From Candidatus Rhodoferax bjergmarkensis (GTDB taxonomy: Bacteria > Pseudomonadota > Gammaproteobacteria > Burkholderiales > Burkholderiaceae_C), in NCBI GenBank assembly GCA_016708345.1, contig JADJFX010000043.1:1-64000 (forward strand): DNA of 64,000 bases. The letters are read 5' to 3'. Shown here piece after piece: positions 17,724 through 26,241 of this stretch. Position 1 is the first letter of the stretch. Each line of letters opens with the position of its first letter. The notes beneath the pieces were generated by a model. That model did no database searches and had not been told where the DNA came from. It saw only the letters and a list, made by a program, of their open reading frames with translations. A program made the translations under genes and the position numbers.

Positions 17724-17750
17724 ATCAGACTCCTGTTGTAAAAAAAAGGA

Positions 17751-19655
17751 TCAGCAACGGTCCGTCAGCCGGTTGGCCGGCAAAAACCGCTTTTCGCGCT
17801 CATAAGGGAACACATCAATCACGTCACCCGCCAAAATGCGGTCTTTGTGGCGCTGCCAGTAGGCCACATCGAGCAAATCTGCATGGTGTTTCATGAAAAT
17901 TTCACGCACCGCCGGGTTGCCCAGCAGGAACGGGCCGAAGGTTTCCGGGAACACGTCTCTGGGCCCTACCGAATACCAGATGTCGCCGGACATTTCTTCC
18001 TCTTCGTTGCGCGGCTGCGGCACCCGGCGAAAGTTGCAGTCGGTGATGTACTCGATCTCGTCGTAGTCATAAAACACGACTTTGCCGTGGCGGGTGATGC
18101 CAAAGTTTTTCCACAGCATGTCGCCGGGGAAGATGTTGGCCGCCACCAGGTCCTTGATGGCGTTGCCGTACTCCACCACGCCGCGCTCGATCTGCTCACG
18201 GGCGCGCACCGCCACGGCGCTGGTGTCGCTGGCGTTGGCTCCACCGGCATCAAAGGCTTCCTGCAGGTAGATGTTGAGCGGAATCATGCGCCGCTCGATG
18301 TAGACGTGTTTGATGATGACTTCCACCCGCCCGTCACCATCGCGGTCGCTGATTTCGAGCTGGCTGGGGGCGAATTTTTCGATTTCGGCAATCAGCTCTG
18401 CCTCAAAGCGCTCACGCGGAAAGGCAACTTCGCTGTACTCCAGCGTATCGGCCATGCGCCCTACCCGGTCGTGCTGTTTGACCAGCAGGTACTTGCCCTG
18501 AATCTGCTCGCGGGTGGTGTCTTTTTGCGGCGGGTAATAGTCTTTGATGACCTTGAAAACATAGGGGAACGAGGGCAGGTCAAACACCAGCATGACCATG
18601 CCCTTGATGCCCGGCGCAATACGGAATTTGTCACTGGAATGGCGCAGGTGGTGCAGGAAGTCGCGGTAAAAAAGCGTTTTTCCCTGCTTGGCCAGTCCGA
18701 GGGCGTTGTAGATTTCATTGCGCGGTTTTCGCGGCATCATGCTGCGCAGAAACTGCACATAGGCCGAAGGAATTTCCATGTCCACCATGAAGTAGGCGCG
18801 CGCAAAGCTGAACAGCATCAGCAGCTCGTCTTCACTCCACAGCACGGCATCTATCGCCAGTTTGGTGTTCAGCACGTCATGAGTCGGCAAAAACGTGGCG
18901 GGTGGACGCTGGGGCTCTGGCGAAGCCGCCGCAGGGGCCGTGTGCAAAATGGGCAGCGCAAACGGGAATTCATTGAAGCCGTTGATGAGCTTGCCCACAA
19001 TGTAGGCCCCCTTGTTGCGAAAAAACAGGCTGGTGAGCACCTGCACCTGAAAGTTGGCGCGCAACTTGGCATCGCCCAAGGCTGTCGTCAAAACGCACTC
19101 CACAAAGCCGCAGTCGCGCTCCAGGTCTTCAAAGTCACAGCGCAAGTCAAAGTCTTTGACCATGGTGGCCAGCACTTCACGCATGTTGGCACGTGTGGGG
19201 TAATACGCCCGGTAGGTCGGGCGGCGCTCGGACTCGCCGTTTTCAATGTACTCGGTGCTGACCGCCGGGCGCACAAAGATGAAATCATTGTGGAAATGCG
19301 TGCGGTGCAAAATTTTGGTGTTGACCGAATTGAAAAATGTTTCGGCCAGTTCGGGCTGGTGGTGGTTGACCAGCAAGCCGATGTAATGGAGCTTGACCTG
19401 CTGCCAGATGTCCATCGGCTGCTCACCGGCCTTGAATTCACGCTCCAGCCGGTTGGAGCACTCGCGCACCCGCAGGTCGTAAAACTCGATGCGCTCACGC
19501 TGGGCGCGCTGCTGGCCATGCCAGTCGGAGGTTTCAAAGCGGTGCTTGGCACGGGCCGATTCGGTGCGAAAGAGACGGTAGTGGCGGTTAAAGCCGTCCA
19601 TCATGGCTTTGGCGATGTCGTAGGCAAGGGTGGAGTCAAGGCGCTGGGGAAACAT
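17751..19655 (-). CDS. aceK: Isocitrate dehydrogenase kinase/phosphatase
   Basis: The product has 634 residues, a normal length for AceK. The N-terminal regulatory half is recognisable from its opening (LAYDIAKAMMDGFNRHYRLF). The kinase-fold half has the nucleotide-binding region around APGIKGMVMLVFDLPSFPYV, the lysine in FKVIKDYY, FPGDMLWKNFGIT and the metal-binding FYDYDEIEYI. The enzyme phosphorylates isocitrate dehydrogenase to divert carbon to the glyoxylate bypass, and reverses this as phosphatase. Here it is not next to aceA or aceB but follows ivd and a carbonic anhydrase. This suggests co-expression with leucine and acyl-CoA breakdown, which yields acetyl-CoA. The family call is very secure. 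Confidence 0.95.
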   Translation of the reverse strand: MFPQRLDSTLAYDIAKAMMDGFNRHYRLFRTESARAKHRFETSDWHGQQRAQRERIEFYDLRVRECSNRLEREFKAGEQPMDIWQQVKLHYIGLLVNHHQPELAETFFNSVNTKILHRTHFHNDFIFVRPAVSTEYIENGESERRPTYRAYYPTRANMREVLATMVKDFDLRCDFEDLERDCGFVECVLTTALGDAKLRANFQVQVLTSLFFRNKGAYIVGKLINGFNEFPFALPILHTAPAAASPEPQRPPATFLPTHDVLNTKLAIDAVLWSEDELLMLFSFARAYFMVDMEIPSAYVQFLRSMMPRKPRNEIYNALGLAKQGKTLFYRDFLHHLRHSSDKFRIAPGIKGMVMLVFDLPSFPYVFKVIKDYYPPQKDTTREQIQGKYLLVKQHDRVGRMADTLEYSEVAFPRERFEAELIAEIEKFAPSQLEISDRDGDGRVEVIIKHVYIERRMIPLNIYLQEAFDAGGANASDTSAVAVRAREQIERGVVEYGNAIKDLVAANIFPGDMLWKNFGITRHGKVVFYDYDEIEYITDCNFRRVPQPRNEEEEMSGDIWYSVGPRDVFPETFGPFLLGNPAVREIFMKHHADLLDVAYWQRHKDRILAGDVIDVFPYEREKRFLPANRLTDRC

Positions 19656-19740
19656 GAAATAAGGTCTTTTCAGTCACGAGGGGGATGAAGGCGGCCGATC
19701 CGGCTTGTTGAGTCGGCGCACCGCAAGGGCAGACGCCATT

Positions 19741-20406
19741 TTAGGGACAGCGCGGGTACCGGCTTAGCGCCGCACGGGCAACATCCACGCCATCTTGCGA
19801 GCCCTGCATGCTGACCCCCATGTCTTTGAGCAAACCATCCTTGAGGCCATAACACCAGCCATGCACCGCCACATTTTGACCGCGCGCCCAGGCGTCCTGC
19901 ATGACATTGGACAAGGCAACATTGCCCACCTGCTGAATCACATTCATCTCGCACAGCACATCTTCCTGCTCGGCCACCGGCAAATGGTCGATTCTTTTTT
20001 GATTGCGCAGCTTGACGTCATGCACATGGCGCAGCCAGTTGTCGGCCAGGCCAACGCGGGTGCCCCGTAAAGCGGCCAGCACGCCGCCGCAGCCGTAGTG
20101 CCCCACCACCATGATGTGCTCCACCTTGAGGTGGTCCACCGCAAATTGAATCACCGACAGGGCATTCAAATCAGAATGCACCACCACATTGGCCACATTG
20201 CGGTGGACAAACACCTCACCGGGGTCCAGACCCATGATTTCGTTGGCCGGAACCCGGCTGTCAGAGCAGCCAATCCAGAGGTATTTGGGCGTCTGCTGGT
20301 GCGCCAGCTTGCTGAAAAAACCGGGCCGCTGTTGCTCCACGCGGATGGCCCACGCACGGTTGTTTTCAAACAGGTGTTCAAGCGAAAGTGTCATAGAAAT
20401 ACTCAA
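19741..20406 (-). CDS. can: Carbonic anhydrase, beta class
   Basis: The product has 221 residues, typical for the Can group. Zinc ligands are visible in WIGCSDSRVPA (Cys plus the Asp-Arg dyad) and VGHYGCGGV (His and Cys). The enzyme is cytoplasmic and interconverts CO2 and bicarbonate. It begins 27 bases after ivd stops, on the same strand. In this setting it may provide bicarbonate for methylcrotonyl-CoA carboxylase, the biotin enzyme that follows isovaleryl-CoA dehydrogenase in leucine degradation. The carboxylase genes are not in the window, so that link is inference. Confidence 0.93.
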   Translation of the reverse strand: MSISMTLSLEHLFENNRAWAIRVEQQRPGFFSKLAHQQTPKYLWIGCSDSRVPANEIMGLDPGEVFVHRNVANVVVHSDLNALSVIQFAVDHLKVEHIMVVGHYGCGGVLAALRGTRVGLADNWLRHVHDVKLRNQKRIDHLPVAEQEDVLCEMNVIQQVGNVALSNVMQDAWARGQNVAVHGWCYGLKDGLLKDMGVSMQGSQDGVDVARAALSRYPRCP

Positions 20407-20433
20407 AAAAAGTGCGGAGCCTTGGCGCTGCCA

Positions 20434-21624
20434 TCAACAGGTCTGGGCAAACAGTTCGCGCCCGATCAGCATGCGGCGGATTTCGCTGGTGCCCGCGCCA
20501 ATTTCGTACAGTTTGGCATCGCGCCACAAGCGCCCCAGCGGGTACTCGTTGATGTAGCCGTTGCCACCAAATATTTGCACGCCCTCACCCGCCATCCAGG
20601 TGGCTTTTTCGGCCGTCCACAAAATCACCGAGGCGCAGTCCTTGCGAACCTGGCGCACGTGCTCCCCATTGTTCCGTTTCGCCAACAAATCAAGATTCTT
20701 GGCCACCGTGTAGGCAAAGCTGCGCCCGGCTTGCAGCGCAGTGTACATGTCGGCCACCTTGCCCTGTATCAGCTGAAATTCGCCAATGCTCTGGCCAAAC
20801 TGCTTGCGGTCATGGATGTAGGGGATCACGTTGTCCATTACGGCCTGCATGATGCCCAGCGGCCCGCCGGTCAGTACGGCGCGCTCGTAATCCAGCCCGC
20901 TCATCAGCACTTTGGCACCGTTGTTCAGACCGCCCAGGATGTTTTGGGCCGGCACTTCCACGTTGTTGAACACCAGCTCACCGGTGTTGGAGCCACGCAT
21001 GCCCAGCTTGTCGAGCTTTTGGGCAATGGAAAAGCCTTTCATGCCTTTTTCGATCAGAAAAGCCGTCACGCCGCGGGCACCCAATTCAGGGTCACTTTTG
21101 GCATAGACCACCAGCGTGTCGGCATCGGGGCCGTTGGTGATCCACATTTTGTTGCCATTGAGCAGGTAGTAGCCGCCCTTGTCTTCGGCCTTGAGCTTCA
21201 TGGACAGCACATCGCTGCCCGCGCCCGGCTCGCTCATGGCCAGCGCACCGATGTGCTCCCCCTTGACGAGCTTGGGCAGGTACTTTTGGCGCTGCTCTGG
21301 TGTGCCATTGCGCTTGATCTGGTTGACGCACAAATTGCTGTGCGCGCCATAACTCAAGGCCACCGAAGCCGATGCGCGTGAAATTTCTTCCATGGCAATC
21401 ATGTGCGCAAGGTAGCCCATGTTGGCACCGCCATATTCCTCGCCCACCGTGATGCCCAGCACCCCCAGCGCACCCATCTTGGGCCACAAATCCATCGGGA
21501 ATTGATCGGTGCGGTCAATGCTGGCCGCACGCGGGGCGATTTCGGCCTGGGCAAACTCGCGCACCGCGTCGCGTAGCGCATCAATGTCTTGGCCGAGTTG
21601 AAAGTCAAGTCCGGGCATGTTCAT
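20434..21624 (-). CDS. ivd: Isovaleryl-CoA dehydrogenase
   Basis: The product has 396 residues and the acyl-CoA dehydrogenase fold. The sequence through the middle (YGAHSNLCVNQIKRNG, EPGAGSDVLSM, NGNKMWITNGPDA) and the catalytic base in MSGLDYERAVL match isovaleryl-CoA dehydrogenases, where the base lies in this helix and not at the usual later position. The C-terminal FAD/tetramer region is intact (EGVQIFGGNGYINEYPLGRL, EIGAGTSEIRRMLIGREL). It oxidises isovaleryl-CoA to 3-methylcrotonyl-CoA and passes electrons to ETF. It follows the MerR regulator gene by 64 bases, as expected for a LiuR-controlled operon. Confidence 0.93.
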   Translation of the reverse strand: MNMPGLDFQLGQDIDALRDAVREFAQAEIAPRAASIDRTDQFPMDLWPKMGALGVLGITVGEEYGGANMGYLAHMIAMEEISRASASVALSYGAHSNLCVNQIKRNGTPEQRQKYLPKLVKGEHIGALAMSEPGAGSDVLSMKLKAEDKGGYYLLNGNKMWITNGPDADTLVVYAKSDPELGARGVTAFLIEKGMKGFSIAQKLDKLGMRGSNTGELVFNNVEVPAQNILGGLNNGAKVLMSGLDYERAVLTGGPLGIMQAVMDNVIPYIHDRKQFGQSIGEFQLIQGKVADMYTALQAGRSFAYTVAKNLDLLAKRNNGEHVRQVRKDCASVILWTAEKATWMAGEGVQIFGGNGYINEYPLGRLWRDAKLYEIGAGTSEIRRMLIGRELFAQTC

Positions 21625-21688
21625 GGCATCTCCTTTGTGCTGGTGTCAATGGGTTCTGGAAACCGGTGTGGCGCAGGCCTGCACAGGC

Positions 21689-22129
21689 TCATTCATCAGG
21701 GGTTTTCGTTTCTTGCCCTGCGCTGTTGCGCGCGGTCCTTTTTCGCCGACCTTTTGCCAGCAAGGCCCTGGCTTCACGCTGGTGAACCTTGAGTTCATCC
21801 AGATTGGCCTGCAGGTCAGCCATCTGGTCTTCCAGCTGTTTTTGGTGCGCGGCCAGCACCACCAAAAACTTCTCCAACTGGGGCCCGGTGTCACGCGGGC
21901 TGTCGTACATGTCAATGATTTCCTTGGCCTCACTCAGGCTCAGCCCCAGACGCTTGGCGCGCAGCGTGAGCTTCAAACGGGTGCGGTCACGCCCGCTGTA
22001 AATGCGGTTGCGCCCGGCCGCACCGCTGCGCTGCGGCTCCAGCAACCCCATGTCTTCATAAAAGCGGATGGCCCGGGTGGTCAGGTCAAACTCTTGCGCC
22101 AAATCGCTGATGCTGTAAGTGATGGCCAT
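21689..22129 (-). CDS. liuR: MerR-family regulator, LiuR-like
   Basis: I chose the ATG at 22129 (MAITYSISDLAQEFDL), since the longer frame needs a TTG at 22144. The MerR winged helix has TTRAIRFYEDMGLLEP and RNRIYSGRDRTRLKLTLRAKRLGLSLSEAKEII, typical of LiuR/IvdR proteins. A coiled dimerisation helix follows (QKQLEDQMADLQANLDEL), then a basic tail. Proteins of this kind control branched-chain amino acid degradation genes in many Proteobacteria. The adjacent ivd gene and the 24-bp palindrome at 22191-22214 support this role. The symbol is assigned from family and context. Confidence 0.85.
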   Translation of the reverse strand: MAITYSISDLAQEFDLTTRAIRFYEDMGLLEPQRSGAAGRNRIYSGRDRTRLKLTLRAKRLGLSLSEAKEIIDMYDSPRDTGPQLEKFLVVLAAHQKQLEDQMADLQANLDELKVHQREARALLAKGRRKRTARNSAGQETKTPDE

Positions 22130-22190
22130 AAGTGGATGCGACAAAGGTGACAGCGAAAATCGATCTGCCGACCTAAAATGCCTTCTTTCA

Positions 22191-22214
22191 ATTGACGTTT
22201 ACGTAAACGTCAAT
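22191..22214. promoter_or_regulatory. Perfect 24-bp palindrome, probable LiuR operator
   Basis: The half-site is ATTGACGTTTAC, followed at once by its exact reverse complement. It lies in the divergent promoter region between the MerR gene (minus) and the metallo-hydrolase gene (plus). The same core recurs at 40759-40782 before icmF. Assigning it to LiuR is inference from position and from the shared core. Confidence 0.8.
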
Positions 22215-22237
22215 TATGTCGCAAATCAGGAGCCTGC

Positions 22238-23293
22238 TTGAACGAACTCGAAAAATGCCTGCACTATCCGCTGGGCCACGCCCTGCCCGCACCAGGAACC
22301 GCGCTGACAGTGGCTCCGGGAGTGAAGTGGCTGCGCATGGCCTTGCCGTTTGAACTCAATCACATCAACCTGTGGTTGCTGCGCGATGAAATCCAGGGCC
22401 GCCAGGGCTGGAGTGTGGTGGACTGCTGCGTCAGCACCGACAGCGCCAAAGCGCAGTGGGAAAAGGTATTTGAGAATGAGCTGGAGGGTCTGCCCATTTT
22501 GCGCGTGATCGTGACCCACATGCACCCCGACCACATCGGCCTGGCGCATTGGCTGTGCGAGCGCTGGCAAGCACCGCTGTGGATGAGCGCCACCGACCAT
22601 GCGGTCGCACGCATCGGCACCCTGGTGCCCACCGGTTTTGGCGGCGAGCCTGCCGTGGCGTTTTATGCCGCCCATGGCCTGAATGAACCGGGGTTGAAGG
22701 CCCGCATCAAAGACCGCTCCGACTTTTTCCCGCTGCTGGTGCCCAGCGTACCGCGCCAGTTCCGGCGCATGATGGACGGCGAGCAACTGCGCATTGGCGG
22801 GTTGCCTTGGCGCTGCATCAGCGGCTACGGCCATGCGCCGGAGCATATTTCACTGTATTGCGAGCCCCTCAAGGTGCTGATCGGTGGCGACATGATGCTG
22901 CCGCGCATCTCCACCAATGTGAGCGTCTATGACCAGGAGCCCGAGGCCAACCCGCTCAAGTTGTTTCTGGATTCGATTGACAAGTTCAGCACACTGGATG
23001 CGCAAACCCTCACCCTGCCGGCTCACGGCAAACCCTTCACCGGGCTGCATGAGCGCATCCGCCAATTGCACGCGCACCATGCGCAGCGGCTGCGCGAGGT
23101 GATGCAGGCCTGCCAACTCCAGCCCTGCTGCGCCACCGACATCCTGCCGGTGCTTTTCAAACGCGATCTGGATTTGCACCAGTCCACTTTTGCCATGGGT
23201 GAGGCGATTGCGCACTTGCACGCCTTGTGGTTTGAAGGCCGCTTGCAGCGCAGCTTGGGTGTGGACGGGGTGTACCGGTTTGCCCCCTGCTGA
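22238..23293 (+). CDS. MBL-fold metallo-hydrolase
   Basis: The start is a TTG at 22238 with a good AGGAG about 5 bases upstream. The product has 351 residues. The metallo-beta-lactamase signature is THMHPDHIGLAHW, with the later GHAPEHISLY and GGDMMLPRISTN supplying metal ligands. The C-terminal 90 residues are helical. Relatives are annotated as generic hydrolases or, in acyl-CoA gene clusters, as possible thioesterases. It is transcribed divergently from the LiuR-like gene and shares the palindrome at 22191-22214, so it probably belongs to the same regulon. The substrate is unknown. Confidence 0.85.
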   Translation: MNELEKCLHYPLGHALPAPGTALTVAPGVKWLRMALPFELNHINLWLLRDEIQGRQGWSVVDCCVSTDSAKAQWEKVFENELEGLPILRVIVTHMHPDHIGLAHWLCERWQAPLWMSATDHAVARIGTLVPTGFGGEPAVAFYAAHGLNEPGLKARIKDRSDFFPLLVPSVPRQFRRMMDGEQLRIGGLPWRCISGYGHAPEHISLYCEPLKVLIGGDMMLPRISTNVSVYDQEPEANPLKLFLDSIDKFSTLDAQTLTLPAHGKPFTGLHERIRQLHAHHAQRLREVMQACQLQPCCATDILPVLFKRDLDLHQSTFAMGEAIAHLHALWFEGRLQRSLGVDGVYRFAPC

Positions 23294-23559
23294 CGAGGCG
23301 GATCCGAAACCATGAAACTGGCGCCGGTAGCGCCACGTCAACTCATACTGGTGCATTTATTGCCAAAGGGTGTACGCCTTGGCACCGGCATGAACCCCAC
23401 TCTAGCGCGCTGGCTTGGGCCGTCAAGACGCAAAGGCCAACAAAAGAGCACTTTTCAGGCCCTTATCAAATTGTGGTGACAGGGGTGTGAATTACTTCAC
23501 AAAATTTGGCCTTTGCAACTTTTTTTGAGGAGCACGGAACCACTTGATGGACTGGCTAT

Positions 23560-23823
23560 TCAACGCCGGCGAATGTCACGCAGCATGAAAAGGTAAAGCC
23601 CCTCGACCTTGTCACGCGCCCATGGCGTTTTGCGCAAAAATTTCAGGCTCGACGCAAGGCTGGGGTCATGGGTAAAGCAGCGCACCGGTATGCGCTCACC
23701 CAAATTGACCCAGCCATAGTGGTCCACCAACGCCTTGACGATGGCCTCCAGCGTCAAGCCATGCAAAGGGTTGGCGGGCTGGGCCAGTGGTGATGAAGGC
23801 GTTTGCACTTTGGGTCTTTCCAT
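23560..23823 (-). CDS. VF530-family (DUF2132) protein
   Basis: The core reads NPLHGLTLEAIVKALVDHYG, then GERIPVRCFTHDPSLASSLK and FLRKTPWARDKVEGLYL, which is the VF530/DUF2132 pattern. The family is small and single-domain with a helical fold and is thought to bind DNA. I prefer the ATG at 23823, giving 87 residues; a GTG at 23889 would add 22 residues not typical of the family. It is followed by the DUF4010 transporter gene on the same strand, upstream in transcription terms being a long intergenic stretch. Confidence 0.8.
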   Translation of the reverse strand: MERPKVQTPSSPLAQPANPLHGLTLEAIVKALVDHYGWVNLGERIPVRCFTHDPSLASSLKFLRKTPWARDKVEGLYLFMLRDIRRR

Positions 23824-23927
23824 GGCCTGCGCGGGCACTGCCGCCGTAGTGGATTTTAGATTTTGAGCGTGCGATTTTACCCACAGCACAATTTTTCAGC
23901 GTTCACGTGAAACCTGCGGGTACCCCT

Positions 23928-25172
23928 CTACAGTCGACCCACGCCCCAAGGCAGCCATGCTGCGACAACCACCGCCAGCAAGCCCAGCGACACGGTGTTG
24001 CCATAGCGCTTGCCACCCGCAGCGTAGGCGGCAACCACCTTGCTGACGGTATTGGTCGAGAAGGCCAGCAAGGTGGCCATCCACACTGTGGCAGCGTCAA
24101 TGCTGCCATGGGCTGACAAGGAAATCACCGCAGCCACCGGCGAGTGCATGTCGGCAAAACCCGCCAAGGCAGTGGCGGCAAACGTGGCCAAGGTGCCAAA
24201 CGCGGATTGCACCCAGCCCACCACCACGGTGATGCCAGACAGCATCAACGCCAGGCCAATCGACTGCTTGAGACTGAAAGCGCGCCCCCTCACATGGCTT
24301 TCTGGCGGAAAAACCGGGCTGCGCCGCACCGCCCACACGCCCAAGGCCAAGGCCGTCAGCAAGGCGCACGCCAACGATGCGCCCAGGGTGCGCAGCGCAG
24401 ACGGTTGCAGCACCAGTGCAATCAAGCCCACCTGCAAGGACGTGGACACGGTAGAAAACCAGGCCCCGGCCACGCAGGCCATGTGCAGTTCAGGGGCCTT
24501 GCTTACGCGCACCCCCATGGCGGCAATGGTGGCCGTGCTCGACACAAACCCCGCCACCAGCCCCGACAGCGACAAGCCCATCCTGGCACCGAACAGCCGC
24601 AGCGCCACATGCCCCACCGCCTGCACTCCCATGATGAGCACAACCAGCAGACACACCGTGCGCGGGTTCAGGCCGCCCAGCCAAACCAAGGGCTGATTGG
24701 GTGCCAGCGGCAACACAATCAGCACCGAGCCCGCCAGCAGCAAGGCATCGTGCAACTCCGGCTCGGACAGGGTTTGGGTGGAAAACCGTTGCAAAGGCTC
24801 TCGGGCCGCCAGCAGGGCCGCCACCACCACGCCACAGGCTCCGGCCATCACCGGTTGCTCCACCGCCAACATGCCCAGCAAGAAGGTCACAAACAGGGCC
24901 ATTTCGGTGGTCACGCCGGGGTCTTTGGAGCGGTCTTTCAGGTGCGAAATGACGGCAAGCAGGGCCACCAACACCGCCGCGACCAAGGTGATCCATGGAA
25001 AATTCAGCGCCTGCGCCACCGCACCGGCCAGCGACACCAGCGAGAAGGTGCGGATGCCCGCAAAATGCCGGGTCGGCCCGGTTCCCTTGCGGCGCTCGCG
25101 CTCCACCCCAATCAGCAGCCCCAAGCCCAGCGCCAGCGCCAAGCTCGCAAAGTTGTTTTGACTCCAGTCCAT
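23928..25172 (-). CDS. MgtC/DUF4010 family membrane protein
   Basis: The ATG at 25172 (MDWSQNNFASLALALGLGLL) gives 414 residues; the longer frame to 25412 runs through a poly-C tract and is unlikely to be translated. The N-terminal part is MgtC/SapB-like (LLIGVERERRKG, FAGIRTFSLVSLAGAV). The C-terminal half is a DUF4010 domain with many hydrophobic helices (LSGLVAGFVSSTATIAAMG). About ten to twelve transmembrane segments are expected in the inner membrane. Function in this family is not established, and the MgtC link to magnesium or acid stress is only by resemblance. Confidence 0.85.
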   Translation of the reverse strand: MDWSQNNFASLALALGLGLLIGVERERRKGTGPTRHFAGIRTFSLVSLAGAVAQALNFPWITLVAAVLVALLAVISHLKDRSKDPGVTTEMALFVTFLLGMLAVEQPVMAGACGVVVAALLAAREPLQRFSTQTLSEPELHDALLLAGSVLIVLPLAPNQPLVWLGGLNPRTVCLLVVLIMGVQAVGHVALRLFGARMGLSLSGLVAGFVSSTATIAAMGVRVSKAPELHMACVAGAWFSTVSTSLQVGLIALVLQPSALRTLGASLACALLTALALGVWAVRRSPVFPPESHVRGRAFSLKQSIGLALMLSGITVVVGWVQSAFGTLATFAATALAGFADMHSPVAAVISLSAHGSIDAATVWMATLLAFSTNTVSKVVAAYAAGGKRYGNTVSLGLLAVVVAAWLPWGVGRL

Positions 25173-25208
25173 GCGTGTTCGGCTCGGGTGCTTGAATCGG
25201 TCAGGCGC

Positions 25209-25232
25209 GGGGGGCGGGGGGGGGGGGCCCCC
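25209..25232 (-). repeat. G6-C-G12-C5 homopolymer tract
   Basis: A run of six G, one C, twelve G and five C lies about 40-60 bases upstream of the DUF4010 start codon. It could be a slippage-prone promoter tract or a local sequencing problem, as in the much larger G block at 46816-47218. Confidence 0.7.
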
Positions 25233-25327
25233 GCATCGAAAGTGCTCGAGCGCCACCACAGCACCACGGCGCGGTTCATCGTAGATGCAAAGCATTTTGA
25301 ATGTCGCGAGATTTCTGCAACTAAGCA

Positions 25328-26224
25328 CTAGGTCCAGCGCGGGACAGAGTCGTCTTTGAGTTGGGCGCGCAGCACCGCATAGTCGGGCACCACGGATTCC
25401 ACCGTGTCCCAAAAACGTGCGCTGTGGTCCATCACGCGCAGGTGACTCAGTTCATGCGCCACCACATAGTCAATCACCGGCTGCCTGAAATGAACCAAGC
25501 GCCAGTTAAGGCGAATGGAACCATCGATGCGGGCACTGCCCCAGCGGGTACCGGCATTGCTCAGAGACAACTTGCGCCAGCTCACCTGCAGCTGCGGTGC
25601 GAAATGGTCCAGCCGTTCGGTGAAGATGCGTTTGGCCTGGCGCATCAGCCAGGCCTGCACGGCATCACGAATCTGCTCTGGCGTGGCCGCGTGCGAGAGC
25701 CCGATCTGCAGCGTCAAGCCACCCTCCTCGCTGCGTAGCTGCGCCCCGCCAGCTCCAAAAACCTGGCGCGGCTCCAGCACCAATTGAACCGGCTCACCCA
25801 AAAATGGAAAACTGGCCCCGTCGCGCCACTCGATCCGGTTGGACACCAGACGCTGGTGGCGCTCGCGCGTCTCGCCCAGCTTGCGGATGATCCAGAGCGA
25901 TTTTTCCTGCAAGGCGGCATCCACTTCATGCAGCGCCGCCCAGCTGGGCGCGCGCACCACCAAACCGTCAGGCCCCACACTGAAACCGATGGTGCGGCGC
26001 TTGCCGCGTTTGAACTCGTAAGCCACCACGGCGTTGCTCAAACGCGCTTCGCGATTGGCCCGGGGGTGGCGAAAGGTGGCGGGGGCCACCAATTTGTCCA
26101 GTGCTTCGCCCGGCTGGTGGATGCCAAGCGCTCCTTTTTTTATAGCTGGTTGCGCACTATCTACCTGCGCAATCGGCTGATTTGATTCAAACAAATCGAG
26201 GGTGTAGCGAAGCAAGGGGTGCAT
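25328..26224 (-). CDS. YgjP-like (M48/DUF45) metallopeptidase
   Basis: The product has 298 residues. The zinc-protease signature is VVAHELSHLRVMDHSARFW, with the HExxH written as HELSH and a third His eight residues on. The upstream YgjP core shows FKRGKRRTIGFSVGPDGLVV and WRKLSLSNAGTRWGSA. The first 50 residues are not part of the domain and include QPIAQVDSAQPAIKKGAL, which is encoded by a copy of the dispersed repeat. The true start may therefore lie further in, or the repeat has been absorbed. It follows plsC by 17 bases in the same orientation. The substrate is unknown. Confidence 0.85.
   Translation of the reverse strand: MHPLLRYTLDLFESNQPIAQVDSAQPAIKKGALGIHQPGEALDKLVAPATFRHPRANREARLSNAVVAYEFKRGKRRTIGFSVGPDGLVVRAPSWAALHEVDAALQEKSLWIIRKLGETRERHQRLVSNRIEWRDGASFPFLGEPVQLVLEPRQVFGAGGAQLRSEEGGLTLQIGLSHAATPEQIRDAVQAWLMRQAKRIFTERLDHFAPQLQVSWRKLSLSNAGTRWGSARIDGSIRLNWRLVHFRQPVIDYVVAHELSHLRVMDHSARFWDTVESVVPDYAVLRAQLKDDSVPRWT
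26135..26173 (-). repeat. Dispersed repeat inside the metallopeptidase N-terminus
   Basis: The plus strand reads TTTTATAGCTGGTTGCGCAC and then ACCTGCGCAATCGGC. It keeps the repeat's layout of an AT stem, a core and a second GCGCA, and is read through as codons. Confidence 0.65.
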
Positions 26225-26241
26225 GGCAGCTGCTTTACGCT

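Noticed and set aside
17847..19688. A 613-codon frame opposite aceK
   Set aside because: It is the shadow of a confident AceK gene and shows no domain of its own.
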